Assembly (NCBI GenBank): GCA_905250125.1
Contig: CAJNOL010000064.1
Span: 124,001-188,000 of the forward strand
Origin: Rotaria sordida
Taxonomy: Eukaryota > Rotifera > Eurotatoria > Philodinida > Philodinidae
Length of the DNA: 64,000 nucleotides
Direction: 5' to 3'
Made by a program: the position numbers and the translations under genes. This document shows positions 1-9,776 of this stretch, piece by piece (positions within the stretch are counted from its first letter, which is position 1; every line of letters begins with the position of its first letter). The notes under the pieces were generated by a model that was not told where the DNA came from, did not search any database, and saw only the letters and a program-made list of their open reading frames with translations.

Positions 1-274
1 AGTAGATTTTTTTATCTACGAACAAATAACAAATCAATAGTTGCTAGGATTACTTTTTTCAAATATTTTGCTCACTTGAAAGAAAGGATTTTTATTTTAT
101 TTTATTTTCTATGAACAAACTATAAATGAGCGATTCATAGCAATATTCTATTCAAAGATTATGCTCCTTTCGCACCAAAGGATTGGAGCTGATTTATTAT
201 TCATGAAGAGACAGCGAATGTATAATAGGAACCAGCATTCGATTCAAACATTTTCCTCATTTTCACCCCAACCT

Positions 275-284
275 NNNNNNNNNN
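275..284. other. Assembly gap (10 Ns)
   Basis: Ten undetermined bases lie inside the satellite array. They probably mark a scaffold join or an unresolved repeat length, so the true length of the left part of the array is uncertain. Confidence 0.95.
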
Positions 285-3200
285 TTGACTTTGCTATTTA
301 CGAACAGCGAAGAAACGAATAAATCACACCAACATTGAATTCAAACGTTTTGTTCATTTTGAAGCCAACTTCGAGAGGTCCTGATATACATGGGAGTCAC
401 GGAAAAAATGAATGCTTGGTAGGTCCAGAGCTCTGTTGAAATATGTTGCTCCGTTGCAACTGAAGAGCGGCAGTTGATTTTCTGATGCATGAGCACACAA
501 CGAGTGAATACTTCGAACCAACATTCTATTGAAATATCTTGCTACCTTTCAATCAATGATTTCGATTTGTTTTGTTAGTTCTCCACATTCAACAAATGAA
601 TATTTCATAGGAAGATCCTTTTCAAATATTGCGGTTGATGTGAAACAAAGATTCCGAGTTGATTTTGTTTTTTAGGAACAGACAACAACTCAATAGTTTA
701 TACCAAGATTCTATTAAAATATTTTGCTCCGTTGCAAGCAACGATTTAGAGTTGCTTTTGTTATTTATGAATAGGCAACAAATGAAGCATAGAAACCAAG
801 ATTCTATTGAAAGATTTTTCTCAGTTTGAAACCAAGTTCTATAGGTACTGTTATCGACAGCAATTATATGTGAAATGAACGGTTTATAGATGGAGGATTG
901 TGTTCCAATATTTTGGTCCATTCGAACCAAGAAGTGAAATTTGATTTTGTTATCCATGAAGAAAGAAGGAAAGAATAATTGAAACCAACATTCAATTCAA
1001 ATATTTGGTGCCGTTAAATTCAGTGATGTCGAGTTCATTTTATTATGTACGTATAGGCAAGAAATGATTAGTTCATAGCAACATTTTATTCAAATGTTTA
1101 GCTCGATTCGAGCCGAATGTTTCGAGTTCATTTTCTTATGTGTGAACAGTCAGGAAATGAATAGGTAATAGGAATGGTTGATTGAAATATTTTGCTTCAT
1201 TGGAACCAGAAATTTGGAGTTTATTTTGTTATCTACAAACAGGCAACGAAGGAATAATATGAACCAACATTCTATTCAAACATTTTGTTCACTTGAAACC
1301 CAACTTGTAGAGGTACTGATATGGAGCAGAACCAGATGGGAAACGAATGCTTTGTATCGTTAGCGTCTTATTGAAATATTACGCTCGATTCCAACGAAAG
1401 ATACGTTGTTCTATTTGTTATCTACGAAAAAACAACAAAGGAATACTTTTTACCAACATTCTATTCTCATATTTTCCTCTATTGGAAACAGAAATATACA
1501 GCTGATTTTGTTATCTACGACCAGACAATAAATCCATATGTGTTAGGAACATTTTCCCCAAATATCTCGCTCGCTTTGCAACAAAGATGAGAAGTTTTTT
1601 TCGTTAGTGGTGAATAGAGGAGAAATGAGTAGTTCATACGAACATTTTTTTCAAAAACTTTGCTCCATTCGAGTCAAGGATTGGGCAGTAGTTTTATTCT
1701 TTACAAGCAGAGGACAAACGAATAATTCAGACCAGCATTCTATTCAAATATTTTCTTTCATTCAAACGCAAGACTATCACTTGGTCTTGTTAGCTACGAG
1801 GACAGAACAAACGAATAGTTCATAGGAACATTGTATTGAAATATTCTCCTGCTTCCAAACCAAACATTTGGAGTTGATTTTCTTATCTACGAAGAGACAA
1901 CAAATGAATAGTTCATAAGAACGTTTTATGCAGAGATTTTGCGGCATACGAGTCAAAGATTGGGAGCTAATTTAGTTACCTACTTACAAAGAACAAATGA
2001 ATAGTTCAAACCAACATTCTCTTCGAATATTTTGCTCTATTTGAACGATAGATATTGAGTTGATATTGTTATCTAATGAGATGGGAGAAAAGAACAGGTC
2101 ATAGGAACAGTTTATTCCATATTTTGCTTGATTCGAACCGAAGACACGGAGTTGTTTTAGTTATTTATGAACAGACGACAAATGAATAGTTCATACCAAT
2201 ATTCTATCGAAATATGTTGCTTCCTTCGTACAAAAGATTACGAGTGGATTTTTTCTTCTACGAAGAAAGAACAAATGAAGAAATCAAACCAATATTGTAT
2301 TCAAATTTCGTGTTCCATTAGAATAAAAATTTCGAGTTGATTTTTTCATGTACGAACGGACAATAAATGAGTGGTTCATAGCAGCATTCTATTCATATAG
2401 TTTGCTCCATCCATACAAAAGATTCGGAATTGATTTTGTTATATACGAGCAGCGCAAAGGATGAACAGTTTATACAAATATTTTATTCAAATATTTAGCT
2501 CAATTCGAACCAAAGGTTTAGAGTTGATTTTGTTATTTACGAACACACAACAGCTGAATAGATCAAACCAACATGTTATTCAAAGATTTCGGTCACTTTG
2601 ATAAGAGATTCTGATGATAATAATATAGATGGGAATCAGATGGAAAATGTACGCTTTGTAGGTTGAGGGTTTTATTGAAGTATTTTTGTACACGCGAACC
2701 AAAGATTCGAAGATAATTTCGCTGTCCACGAACATACAACAATTGAATAATTCAAACCAGAATTGTGTTTAAATATTTTCTTTCATTTGAACGAAAGGTT
2801 TGTAATTGGTTGTCTTATCTACCAACAGACAACACGTGACTAGGTAATAGGAATATTTCATTCGAGTATTTTGCTCTGTTCGAACCACGGATTTAGAACT
2901 GTTTTTGTTATCTACGAATAGGCGACAAATGAATAATTGATAAAAACATTCTATTCAATTATTTTGCTCGATTGGTATGAAAGATTTGAAATTGATTTTG
3001 ATATGCACGAACAAACAAGGAATGAATAAATCAAACCAACATTCTATTCAAATATTTTCATGCATTCCAGTCCACAATTTCGTGTTGAATTTGTTATCTA
3101 CGCACGGTGGACAAAGGAATAGATGATAGGAACATTTTATTCAAATACTTTATTCGATTCAAACCAACGATTTGAAGTTGTTTGTTGTTATGTACGAACA

Positions 3201-4079
3201 GTCAACAAATGAATAATTCTTAGCAACATTCTATTCAAATAGTTTGCTGCATTGGAACCAAAGGTTTTAAGTTGTTTTTTGTATCTAGAAAGAAAGGACA
3301 AATGAATAATGCAAACCAACATTCTATTCAAACATTGTGTCCACTTTGAAGCTAAGTTCTAGCGATACTTTTATAGTTGAAAATCAGATAGGAAATGAAC
3401 GCTATGTAGGTTTAAGGTCCTATTTAAATATTTTGATTCAGTCGAACCAAAGATTTGGAGTTGATTCTGTGATCTACGTACAAACAAGCCATGAATATTT
3501 CGAACCAGCATTCTATTTAACTTTATTATTCCATTCGAACGGAAAATTTGGAGTTGGTTTTGCCATCTAGGAACAGACCACAAATGAATAGTTCATAGGA
3601 ATATTCTATTCAAATATCTTGCTCCATTCAAAAGAAAGATTTGAAGTTGATTTTGTTATCTACAAAGAGACAAGACATAAATAGTTCATAGCAACATTTT
3701 ATTCAAATATTTTGCTCGATTCGAACCACAGATTTTGAGTTGATTTTGTTATTTATGAATAGACAACAAATGAATTACTCAGACCAACATGCTATTCAAA
3801 CATTTTCCTCCCTTTGCAGCAAACCTTTAGAGGCACTAATATAGATGAAAACCGGGTGGGAAATGAACGCTTTGCAGGTGGAGAGTTGTCTTCAAATATT
3901 TTGCGTCACTGTAATCAAAGAACTGGAGATAACTTTGTTATATACCAAGAACCAACAAATGAATAATTCAAACAAAAACTGTGATCAAATATTTTGTTCG
4001 ATTCGAACGAAAGATTTTGAGTTGATTTTGTTCTCTACAAATAGACAACATGTGAATAGGTCATAACATTTTTCATTCA

Positions 4080-5430
4080 AATAGTTTGCTTGATTCGAAC
4101 CAAAGATATAGAGTTAATTTCTGTTTCTACAAGTAGATAAGAAATGAATAGATCATAGGAACATTGTGTTCAAACATGTTGCTCTCTTTGAATCCAATTG
4201 TTAGAGATGATGATATAGATGCGAATCAAATGTGAAATAAACGGTTTCTAGGTCTACGGTTCTATTAAAATATTTTATTCCATTGGAGCGAAAATTTGCA
4301 GTTGATTTTGTTCTCTACAAATAGACAACATTTGAATAGGTCATAATATTTTTCATTCAAATATTTTGCTCGATTCAAACCAAAGATTCGAAGTTAATTT
4401 CTGTTTCTACGAGTAGATAAGAAATGAATAGGTCATAACAACATTTTTCATTCAAATAGTTTGCTTCATTCGAACCAAAGATGTAGAGTTAATTTTTGTT
4501 TCTACAAGTAGATAAGAAATGAATAGATCATAGGAACATTGTGTTCAAACATTTTGCTCTCTTTGAATCCAATTGTTAGAGATGATGATATAGATGCGAA
4601 TCAAATGTGAAATAAACGGTTTCTAGGTCTACAGTTCTATTAAAATATTTTGTTCCATTGGAGCGAAAATTTGCAGTTAATTTTGTTCTCTACGAACAGA
4701 CAACATGTGAATAGGTCATAATATTTTTCATTCAAATATTTTGCTCGATTCGAACCAAAGATTTGAAGTTAATTTCTGTTTCTGCGAGTAGATAAGAAAT
4801 GAATAGGTCATAACAATATTCTTCATTCAAATATTTTGCTCGATTCGAACCAAAGATTTGGATTTAATTTTTGTTTCTACGAGTGGATAAGGAATGAATA
4901 GGTCATAGGAACATTGTGTTCAAACATTTTGCTCTCTTTGAATCCAATTGTTAGAGATGATGATATCGATGCGAATCAAATGTGAAATAAACGGTTTCTA
5001 GGTCTACGGTTCTATTAAAATATTTTGTTCCATTGGAGCGAAAATTTGCAGTTAATTTTTGTTCTCTACAAATAGACAATATTTGGATAGGTCATAACAA
5101 TATATTTCATTCAAATATTTTGCTCGATTCGAACCAAAGATTTGAAGTTAATTTCTGTTTCTACGAGTAGATAAGAAATGAATAGGTCATAACAACATTT
5201 TTCATTCAAATATTTTGCTCGATTCGAACCAAAGATTTGGATTTAATTTTTGTTTCTACGAGTAGATAATGAATGAATAGGTCATAGGAACATTGTGTTC
5301 AAACATTTTGCTCTCTTTGAATCCAATTGTTAGAGATGATGATATAGATGCGAATCAAATGTGAAATGAACGGTTTCTAGGTTTATGGTTCTATTAAAAT
5401 ATTTTGTTCCATTGGAGCGAAAATTTGCAG
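4080..5430. repeat. Higher-order repeat of the satellite, ~375-bp unit
   Basis: The block ttagagatgatgatatagat begins at 4201, 4576 and 4951, and a fourth copy starts at 5330, giving spacings of 375, 375 and 379 bp. This equals three 93-bp monomers plus one 96-bp monomer. Copies of the large unit are much more alike than neighbouring monomers within a unit, the usual mark of recent amplification of a multimer. The flanking array is older and more diverged. Confidence 0.88.
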
Positions 5431-5970
5431 TTAATTTTGTTCTCTACGAACAGACAACAAATGAACAAGTCATATGAAGATTGTATTCAAAGATTTTGCT
5501 CACTTTGAAGTCAATACTAGAGGTAGTAATATTGATGGGTATCTGATGGGAAATAAACGCTTTGTATCGTTAGGGTTATATTGATATATTTTGTTGCATT
5601 GGAACCAAAGATTTGGAATTGATTTTGTTCTCTAGAAGCAGACAGCAAATAAATAGGTTATATAAACATTTTAGTCAACAATTTTGCTCACTTTGAAGGA
5701 AAGCCTTTGAAGGTAGTGATATCGATGGGAATCATCAGATGGGATATAAACGCTTTGTATCATCAGGGTTCTATTGAAATATGTTATTCCGTTCCAGCGA
5801 AATATTTGAAGTTAGTTTTGTTGTACGAACAGGCATCAAGTGAATAATGCAAACCAATATTCTATTCAAACAGTTTGCTTGCTTTCGAGGCAATTTTTAG
5901 AGGTACTGATACAGATGGGAATGAGATGGGATATGAATACTTTGTAGCTTGAGAGTTCTGTTCGAATACT

Positions 5971-6277
5971 GCAGTGTGTGATATAAGAGGCATGTATTTT
6001 GTTTTAGGTAACAAGTACCGTGCGCATGTTGATCTGCGCGCGCCTGTGGCATGTTCATTATTGCGATCAACGCCGAGAGAATGAATAAACAAATCATTTG
6101 CTTGCTATTTTGCATTGTCGTTTGGTGCTATTCGAGCTTGAAGTGAGAATGATAGATGAAAATGAGTAAGTGTGGAAGTTGTATGTTGTACAGTTGTTGT
6201 TCGCTTATAGAATGGGAAGATTGGATTGATATGAGTTAAACACCGAGACGCTCGTGTTTTTATATGTAGCAGGCAGT
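5971..6277. other. Unique spacer, no gene seen
   Basis: Transition from satellite to GC-richer sequence. Short overlapping frames on the minus strand show no domain, splice pattern or family resemblance. A single gcgcgcgc-like patch lies near 6036. Confidence 0.5.
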
Positions 6278-6505
6278 GGCTGGGAATTCCCCACTCAACG
6301 GGGTAAATTTCCCATTTAGTAGGGTAAATTTCCCACTTAGTAGAGTGAGTTTCCCATTTACTAGGACGAATTTTCCACTATCTTTGGGAATTCCCCATCT
6401 AAAAATGAGAATCTCCCACTCACAAGCGCGAATTCGCCACTATCACTGGAAATTTCCCATCTACTGGTGGGAACTTCCCATATACCACCGCGAATTTCCG
6501 ATGAT
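6278..6505. repeat. 21-bp degenerate minisatellite (gggaaatttccc type)
   Basis: About ten imperfect copies of a 21-bp unit resembling gggtaaatttcccatttagta. Each copy is centred on a self-complementary core such as gggaattcccc or ggaaatttccc. Copies diverge to the right. Open frames reading through it on both strands are repeat artefacts. Confidence 0.8.
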
Positions 6506-6579
6506 CACGGTGACTGAGGGCCGTCAATGTTGCAACCGAAGACGGGAAATAGCAGGCCCGGTCCAGCCTATGATTTCTT

Positions 6580-6601
6580 ACCGACCGATATACCGGTCGG
6601 T
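6580..6601. repeat. Near-perfect palindrome, accgacc...ggtcggt
   Basis: A 22-bp sequence equals its own reverse complement except at one symmetric pair of positions. It sits in a ~70-bp GC-rich block starting ggcccggtccag. A related block with ggccggtccag and tcggtaccggt occurs at about 7990-8045. This may be the remnant end of a mobile element or a structured repeat; function unknown. Confidence 0.55.
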
Positions 6602-6734
6602 AGAAACGAATTTCTTCAGACCGTTCCAGGAACTGTATTGTGCAAATCACAGACCCTGCCAAAACTGAAGGCCAGCATGCCGGAAAAACTACCAAGCCTT
6701 TGTGGAGATCCAAATCTCGATTAACCTATATTTC

Positions 6735-6842
6735 CGCGCGCGACATTTCCGCGCCGACATTTTCTCGCACAACAGTTCCGCGCATGACACTTCAGCGCTG
6801 CGACATTTTCGCGCGGCAACATTTCTGCGCACGAATGGAACG
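6735..6842. repeat. GC-rich ~16-18-bp minisatellite, copy A
   Basis: Roughly six irregular units of the form gacatttccgcgcc, each with a GCGC core in an otherwise AT-rich region. A related block at about 7684-7765 carries the reverse-complement form (cgcggaaatgtcgctgcgc), so the two blocks are in inverted orientation about 0.9 kb apart. Confidence 0.65.
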
Positions 6843-6970
6843 AAGGCAACTGGAACTCTAATACCAACAACCACATCTCTACACTCAAATTCGCTCCAAA
6901 AATCACATGCGAATCCCAAATCCACATAGGAGCACACACCCGCACTTCACAGCCTGAGTTCGCATCCACA

Positions 6971-7338
6971 GCAGCTCCGATACCTGAAATGCCAGAGGCA
7001 TCACCTAGGATGCCAGTAGCATTACGTGAGATGCTAATAGGATCATTAGGATGCTAGAGGCATCACCTAGTCCGCCAAGCGCATCATCCGGAGTGCTGGT
7101 TATATCATACCTGATGTTAGAACCATTACATGGAAAGCGAGGAGCATCATTTAAGATGCTGCGAATAATCCAAGTGATACCTGTGGTATCCGAGATTATC
7201 CCTATAGTAACCCAGGTGAAACTTCCAGTATTCTAGTGATGCTTCTAGCATTCCAAGTAATACTACTAGTAACGCGCATGATTCCTCTAGCAGTTTAGGT
7301 GATATCTGTAGCATCCCAGGTCTCAGTACCAGCATCTT
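6971..7338. repeat. 21-bp minisatellite with self-complementary unit
   Basis: About 17 head-to-tail copies of a 21-bp unit near ctagcatcacctgggatgcta can be laid out with almost no indels, for example at 6995 and following. The unit is an imperfect palindrome (tagcat...atgcta), so a single strand could form a chain of small hairpins. Individual copies are diverged and the array looks old. Confidence 0.8.
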
Positions 7339-8682
7339 ATTTTTCTGTAAAAACCTATCTGTCTTTCAAAACAGGTGTGATCCATCAAATGACCTCTTCA
7401 ATCAGGCATCAATCTGAGCATAACTGCTTAAGCAGTTTCCCTAAGGTCGGAAGAACTCTTTGAACAGTTGATTGCGTCTTAGCCAAACTGCCGAAAAAGA
7501 TCAGATGAGATCATATTACTTTCACAAACAGTTCATCAGTTCCAAAGTTTTACCGAATGACCCTACGGATGCCCCGCACCAACATATACTCCACACTGGA
7601 GCAAAGACTCACAGATCTATTAATGGAATTTTAGAAGATGCATTAACCGAACGCAGAGAAAACAGAAAACTTCATTTAGTGCGCAAGTGTCGCGCGCGGT
7701 GGTGTGGTACGCGGAAATGTCGCTGCGCTGAAATGCCGTGCACCGAAGTATCGTGTCATGCCAAATCTCTGTCGGCAAACTAAAAGAGCATCAAAAGGCA
7801 GATTTTACACGATTTTTGCAATCAAATAAGGAGATAGGATTACCTTTCTCATGATATCTTTCAATATCTATTGATAATAACGTGTTAGAAAGACTTCTGA
7901 GTGGTGAAACCGAAGTCTTGAGTGATTTATGTAATGATTCAGAGATAGGTATCGCTCATATAAGAGGAGAAAATCCCACAATGATTCATGCCGATCTACC
8001 GGCCGGTCCAGTCTGATCTGACCGATTTACATCGGTACCGGTCTAGAAAAACCCCTACCATTTATAACACTGAGAACTGTAAGTAACCGCGGCCAGTAAG
8101 GAAGTTTATCCAATAAATTTTCGTATTTGTGTAAAAGTGAAATGATCGAATCTTGTTCTTGAGTAGTCATCGCATCTAACCGATAACAAAAGGCTTAAGT
8201 AGTACTAATAAGCGGTTTTTATGTGCAATGGAAAAAGCTCAAGCCACTGTTCCTGACTCTTGATTCTTAGCAATTATCTTTGTATCGGTGTAGTAGTCGA
8301 AGATAGCACTCATGAGAGTATCGAGAATCGTTTCGCCAAAAGGAGTACTCGTCAAATCTTACTTTTTTGATTTGATATACGCATCTGAAGCAGCATCATC
8401 TGAAACCAGACTTGCCAAACATTCTGATCTGAACAGAACTCTTCTGGTTTTTATGTTTTTCTTCTAGTCAAGGTTTCCCGTGAATCGAGGAGCTGATGTT
8501 TAAAACTTCCTCTTGATTTCTCCTGGTTTTTTAAACAACTTTCTTCATCTGTTTCAGAAAGCTCTGTACTGTGAAATTCATCAAACTAATACAACCAAGT
8601 TAGCGATGAATATGAAAAAGAGCTACTATTACGTAGAAAAGCATACCAGAACCAATTACGTCCTTGCTCAAGGAACTTCACA
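7339..8682. repeat. Inverted GC-rich minisatellite copy B; otherwise no gene
   Basis: Bases 7684-7765 contain the reverse-orientation partner of the block at 6735-6842. Bases 7990-8045 contain the partner of the palindromic block at 6550-6605. The rest shows no credible exon structure, RNA gene or mobile-element end. Confidence 0.5.
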
Positions 8683-9080
8683 GGTGATTTAAGAAGAAGA
8701 AGAAGAATACCCCGCCTTTCGGCTACCTTGCGGTGTAGGATGCTGTCCGAGGACAGTTTCGATAAGCCCGATATTTTTCCTACATCTATTGCTAGATGCA
8801 GCTCTGGACAGAAGGCCAGCCTGACGCAGAGTTCTTCTCGCTTAATCACTTAAGCTCCCCATACACACTGACTAACCACATACTAGTCACACGGACTTTT
8901 TATTGTATGTCAACGCGTAGTCAGTTTGTTATCGGATGGATGGTCCGAGACAAAACAGCCGTTAGTAACTTGTCCAAGGTCATTCTATGACTGATGGAGC
9001 CGAGGTTCGAACATAGTATCTTGTGAATATATGTCAAACAACTTAACCATTCAGCCATACCGGCCTCGGGTGATTTAAGA
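8683..9080 (-). mobile_element. tRNA-derived SINE with 12-bp target-site duplication
   Basis: The same 12 bases, ggtgatttaaga, occur at 8683-8694 and 9069-9080 and bracket 374 bp. Read on the minus strand, the element starts with a tRNA-like head: a pol III A-box-like tggctgaatgg (9047-9057) and a B-box-like tgttcgaacctc (9002-9013). It ends in a (ttc)n tail next to the left duplication. Head, body, simple-repeat tail and target duplication are the standard SINE plan. The head does not fold as a functional tRNA because the T stem pairs poorly. An identical, fully readable target duplication suggests a fairly recent insertion. Confidence 0.85.
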
Positions 9081-9336
9081 CATTTTAATTCGATTACAAT
9101 TAAGAATCAAATTAAAACATCATCTACACTATTGTATGAAAGGAATTTTTTGACAAAGTATAGAGGATGTGAGTATGGGTATGTGATTAGAATGTACGCC
9201 GTACCACGACAACAGTTATCTCTGCCTTGACGAAATTTTATCAAGTAGTATCTTAATATTACATCTACATAGACGTATTATTCATAAAGATGTGAAAACA
9301 TTTGAATTACATATGGATAAATATAATAATTAGTTA
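9081..9336. other. No gene seen
   Basis: AT-rich sequence continuing the pre-insertion flank of the SINE. No exon or RNA signal was found. Confidence 0.4.
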
Positions 9337-9369
9337 TACAGGGCGGCCCAAAAGTCACTTTACCCAACA
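9337..9369. mobile_element. Solo Tc1/mariner-like terminus
   Basis: The motif tacagggcggcccaaaagtc follows the TA + CAGGGNGNCCCAAAAGTC pattern of many Tc1/mariner-superfamily ends. No matching inverted end or transposase was found nearby, so this is at best a relic. Confidence 0.4.
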
Positions 9370-9584
9370 ACAAAAAATTGAATATCTCCATTACGGCTCG
9401 AGCAAACGAGCTGATATTTTTGCCAAAGATAGAGACATGTTCACACTCCAAATTCATATGGGCAAGGTCAGTGAGAATCTTTGTTAAATACCACTATTGA
9501 CCTCAACAAGAAAATTTTACTTGTTCACAAATAGGAAAAAAACAGGATGTGGGTGTATCGGTGTGTGTCAGGGACAGTGAAGAG

Positions 9585-9670
9585 ATGATGCACATCCACA
9601 CCAGCACCCGCGCACCCATACCTACACATCCGCAGCCACACATCCACATCCACACCCACACCCACATCCT
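9585..9670. repeat. Interstitial telomere-like (CCCACA)n patch
   Basis: A C/A-rich tract contains ccacacccacacccacatcc and variants. The repeating hexamer is the reverse complement of TGTGGG, the telomere repeat described for the bdelloid Adineta. The copies are degenerate and mixed with ccacatcc and cacccgcgcaccc. It could mark a healed break or be ordinary simple sequence; on its own it does not show a telomere. Confidence 0.5.
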
Positions 9671-9776
9671 TCTTTTGATTAGCGAAGAACAAGAAGACAA
9701 TACATGAAAGTGAAGATATATATCTGCATTCGATAATAACTGGTGCAGGTTCCAATATGAGTTTCTTCTTTGTCGA

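Larger units (their letters stand above)
1..5970. repeat. Degenerate satellite array, ~93/96-bp monomers
   Basis: The whole stretch is one diverged tandem array. A typical monomer contains attctattcaaatattttg, then a tcgaaccaaagattt block, gttgattttgttatctacga, and acaaatgaatagttcatagg. Three successive monomer starts at 3603, 3696 and 3789 give a period of 93 bp. A second monomer type of about 96 bp carries agaggtactgatatagatggg and aaatgaacgctttgtagg. Type-B monomers recur near 365, 830, 1300, 2605, 3350, 3825, 4201, 4576, 4951, 5330, 5510, 5705 and 5890. No gene is supported inside; open frames here follow the monomer period. The array runs off the left edge. Function unknown; a centromeric, subtelomeric or heterochromatic block are all possible. 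Confidence 0.9.

Noticed and set aside
622-957. Open frame of 111 codons on the minus strand within the satellite
   Set aside because: It repeats every 31 residues in step with the 93-bp monomer, and equivalent frames appear and break across the array on both strands. No splice or domain evidence.
1-5970. CRISPR array
   Set aside because: Repeats are adjacent monomers without unique spacers, in a eukaryotic genome.
8586-8990. Two open frames on opposite strands around the SINE
   Set aside because: They lie across the SINE body and its left target site; no domain and explained by the repeat.
9000-9068. Functional tRNA gene on the minus strand
   Set aside because: A and B boxes are present, but the T stem and acceptor pairing are poor, and the sequence is the head of a SINE bounded by target duplications.
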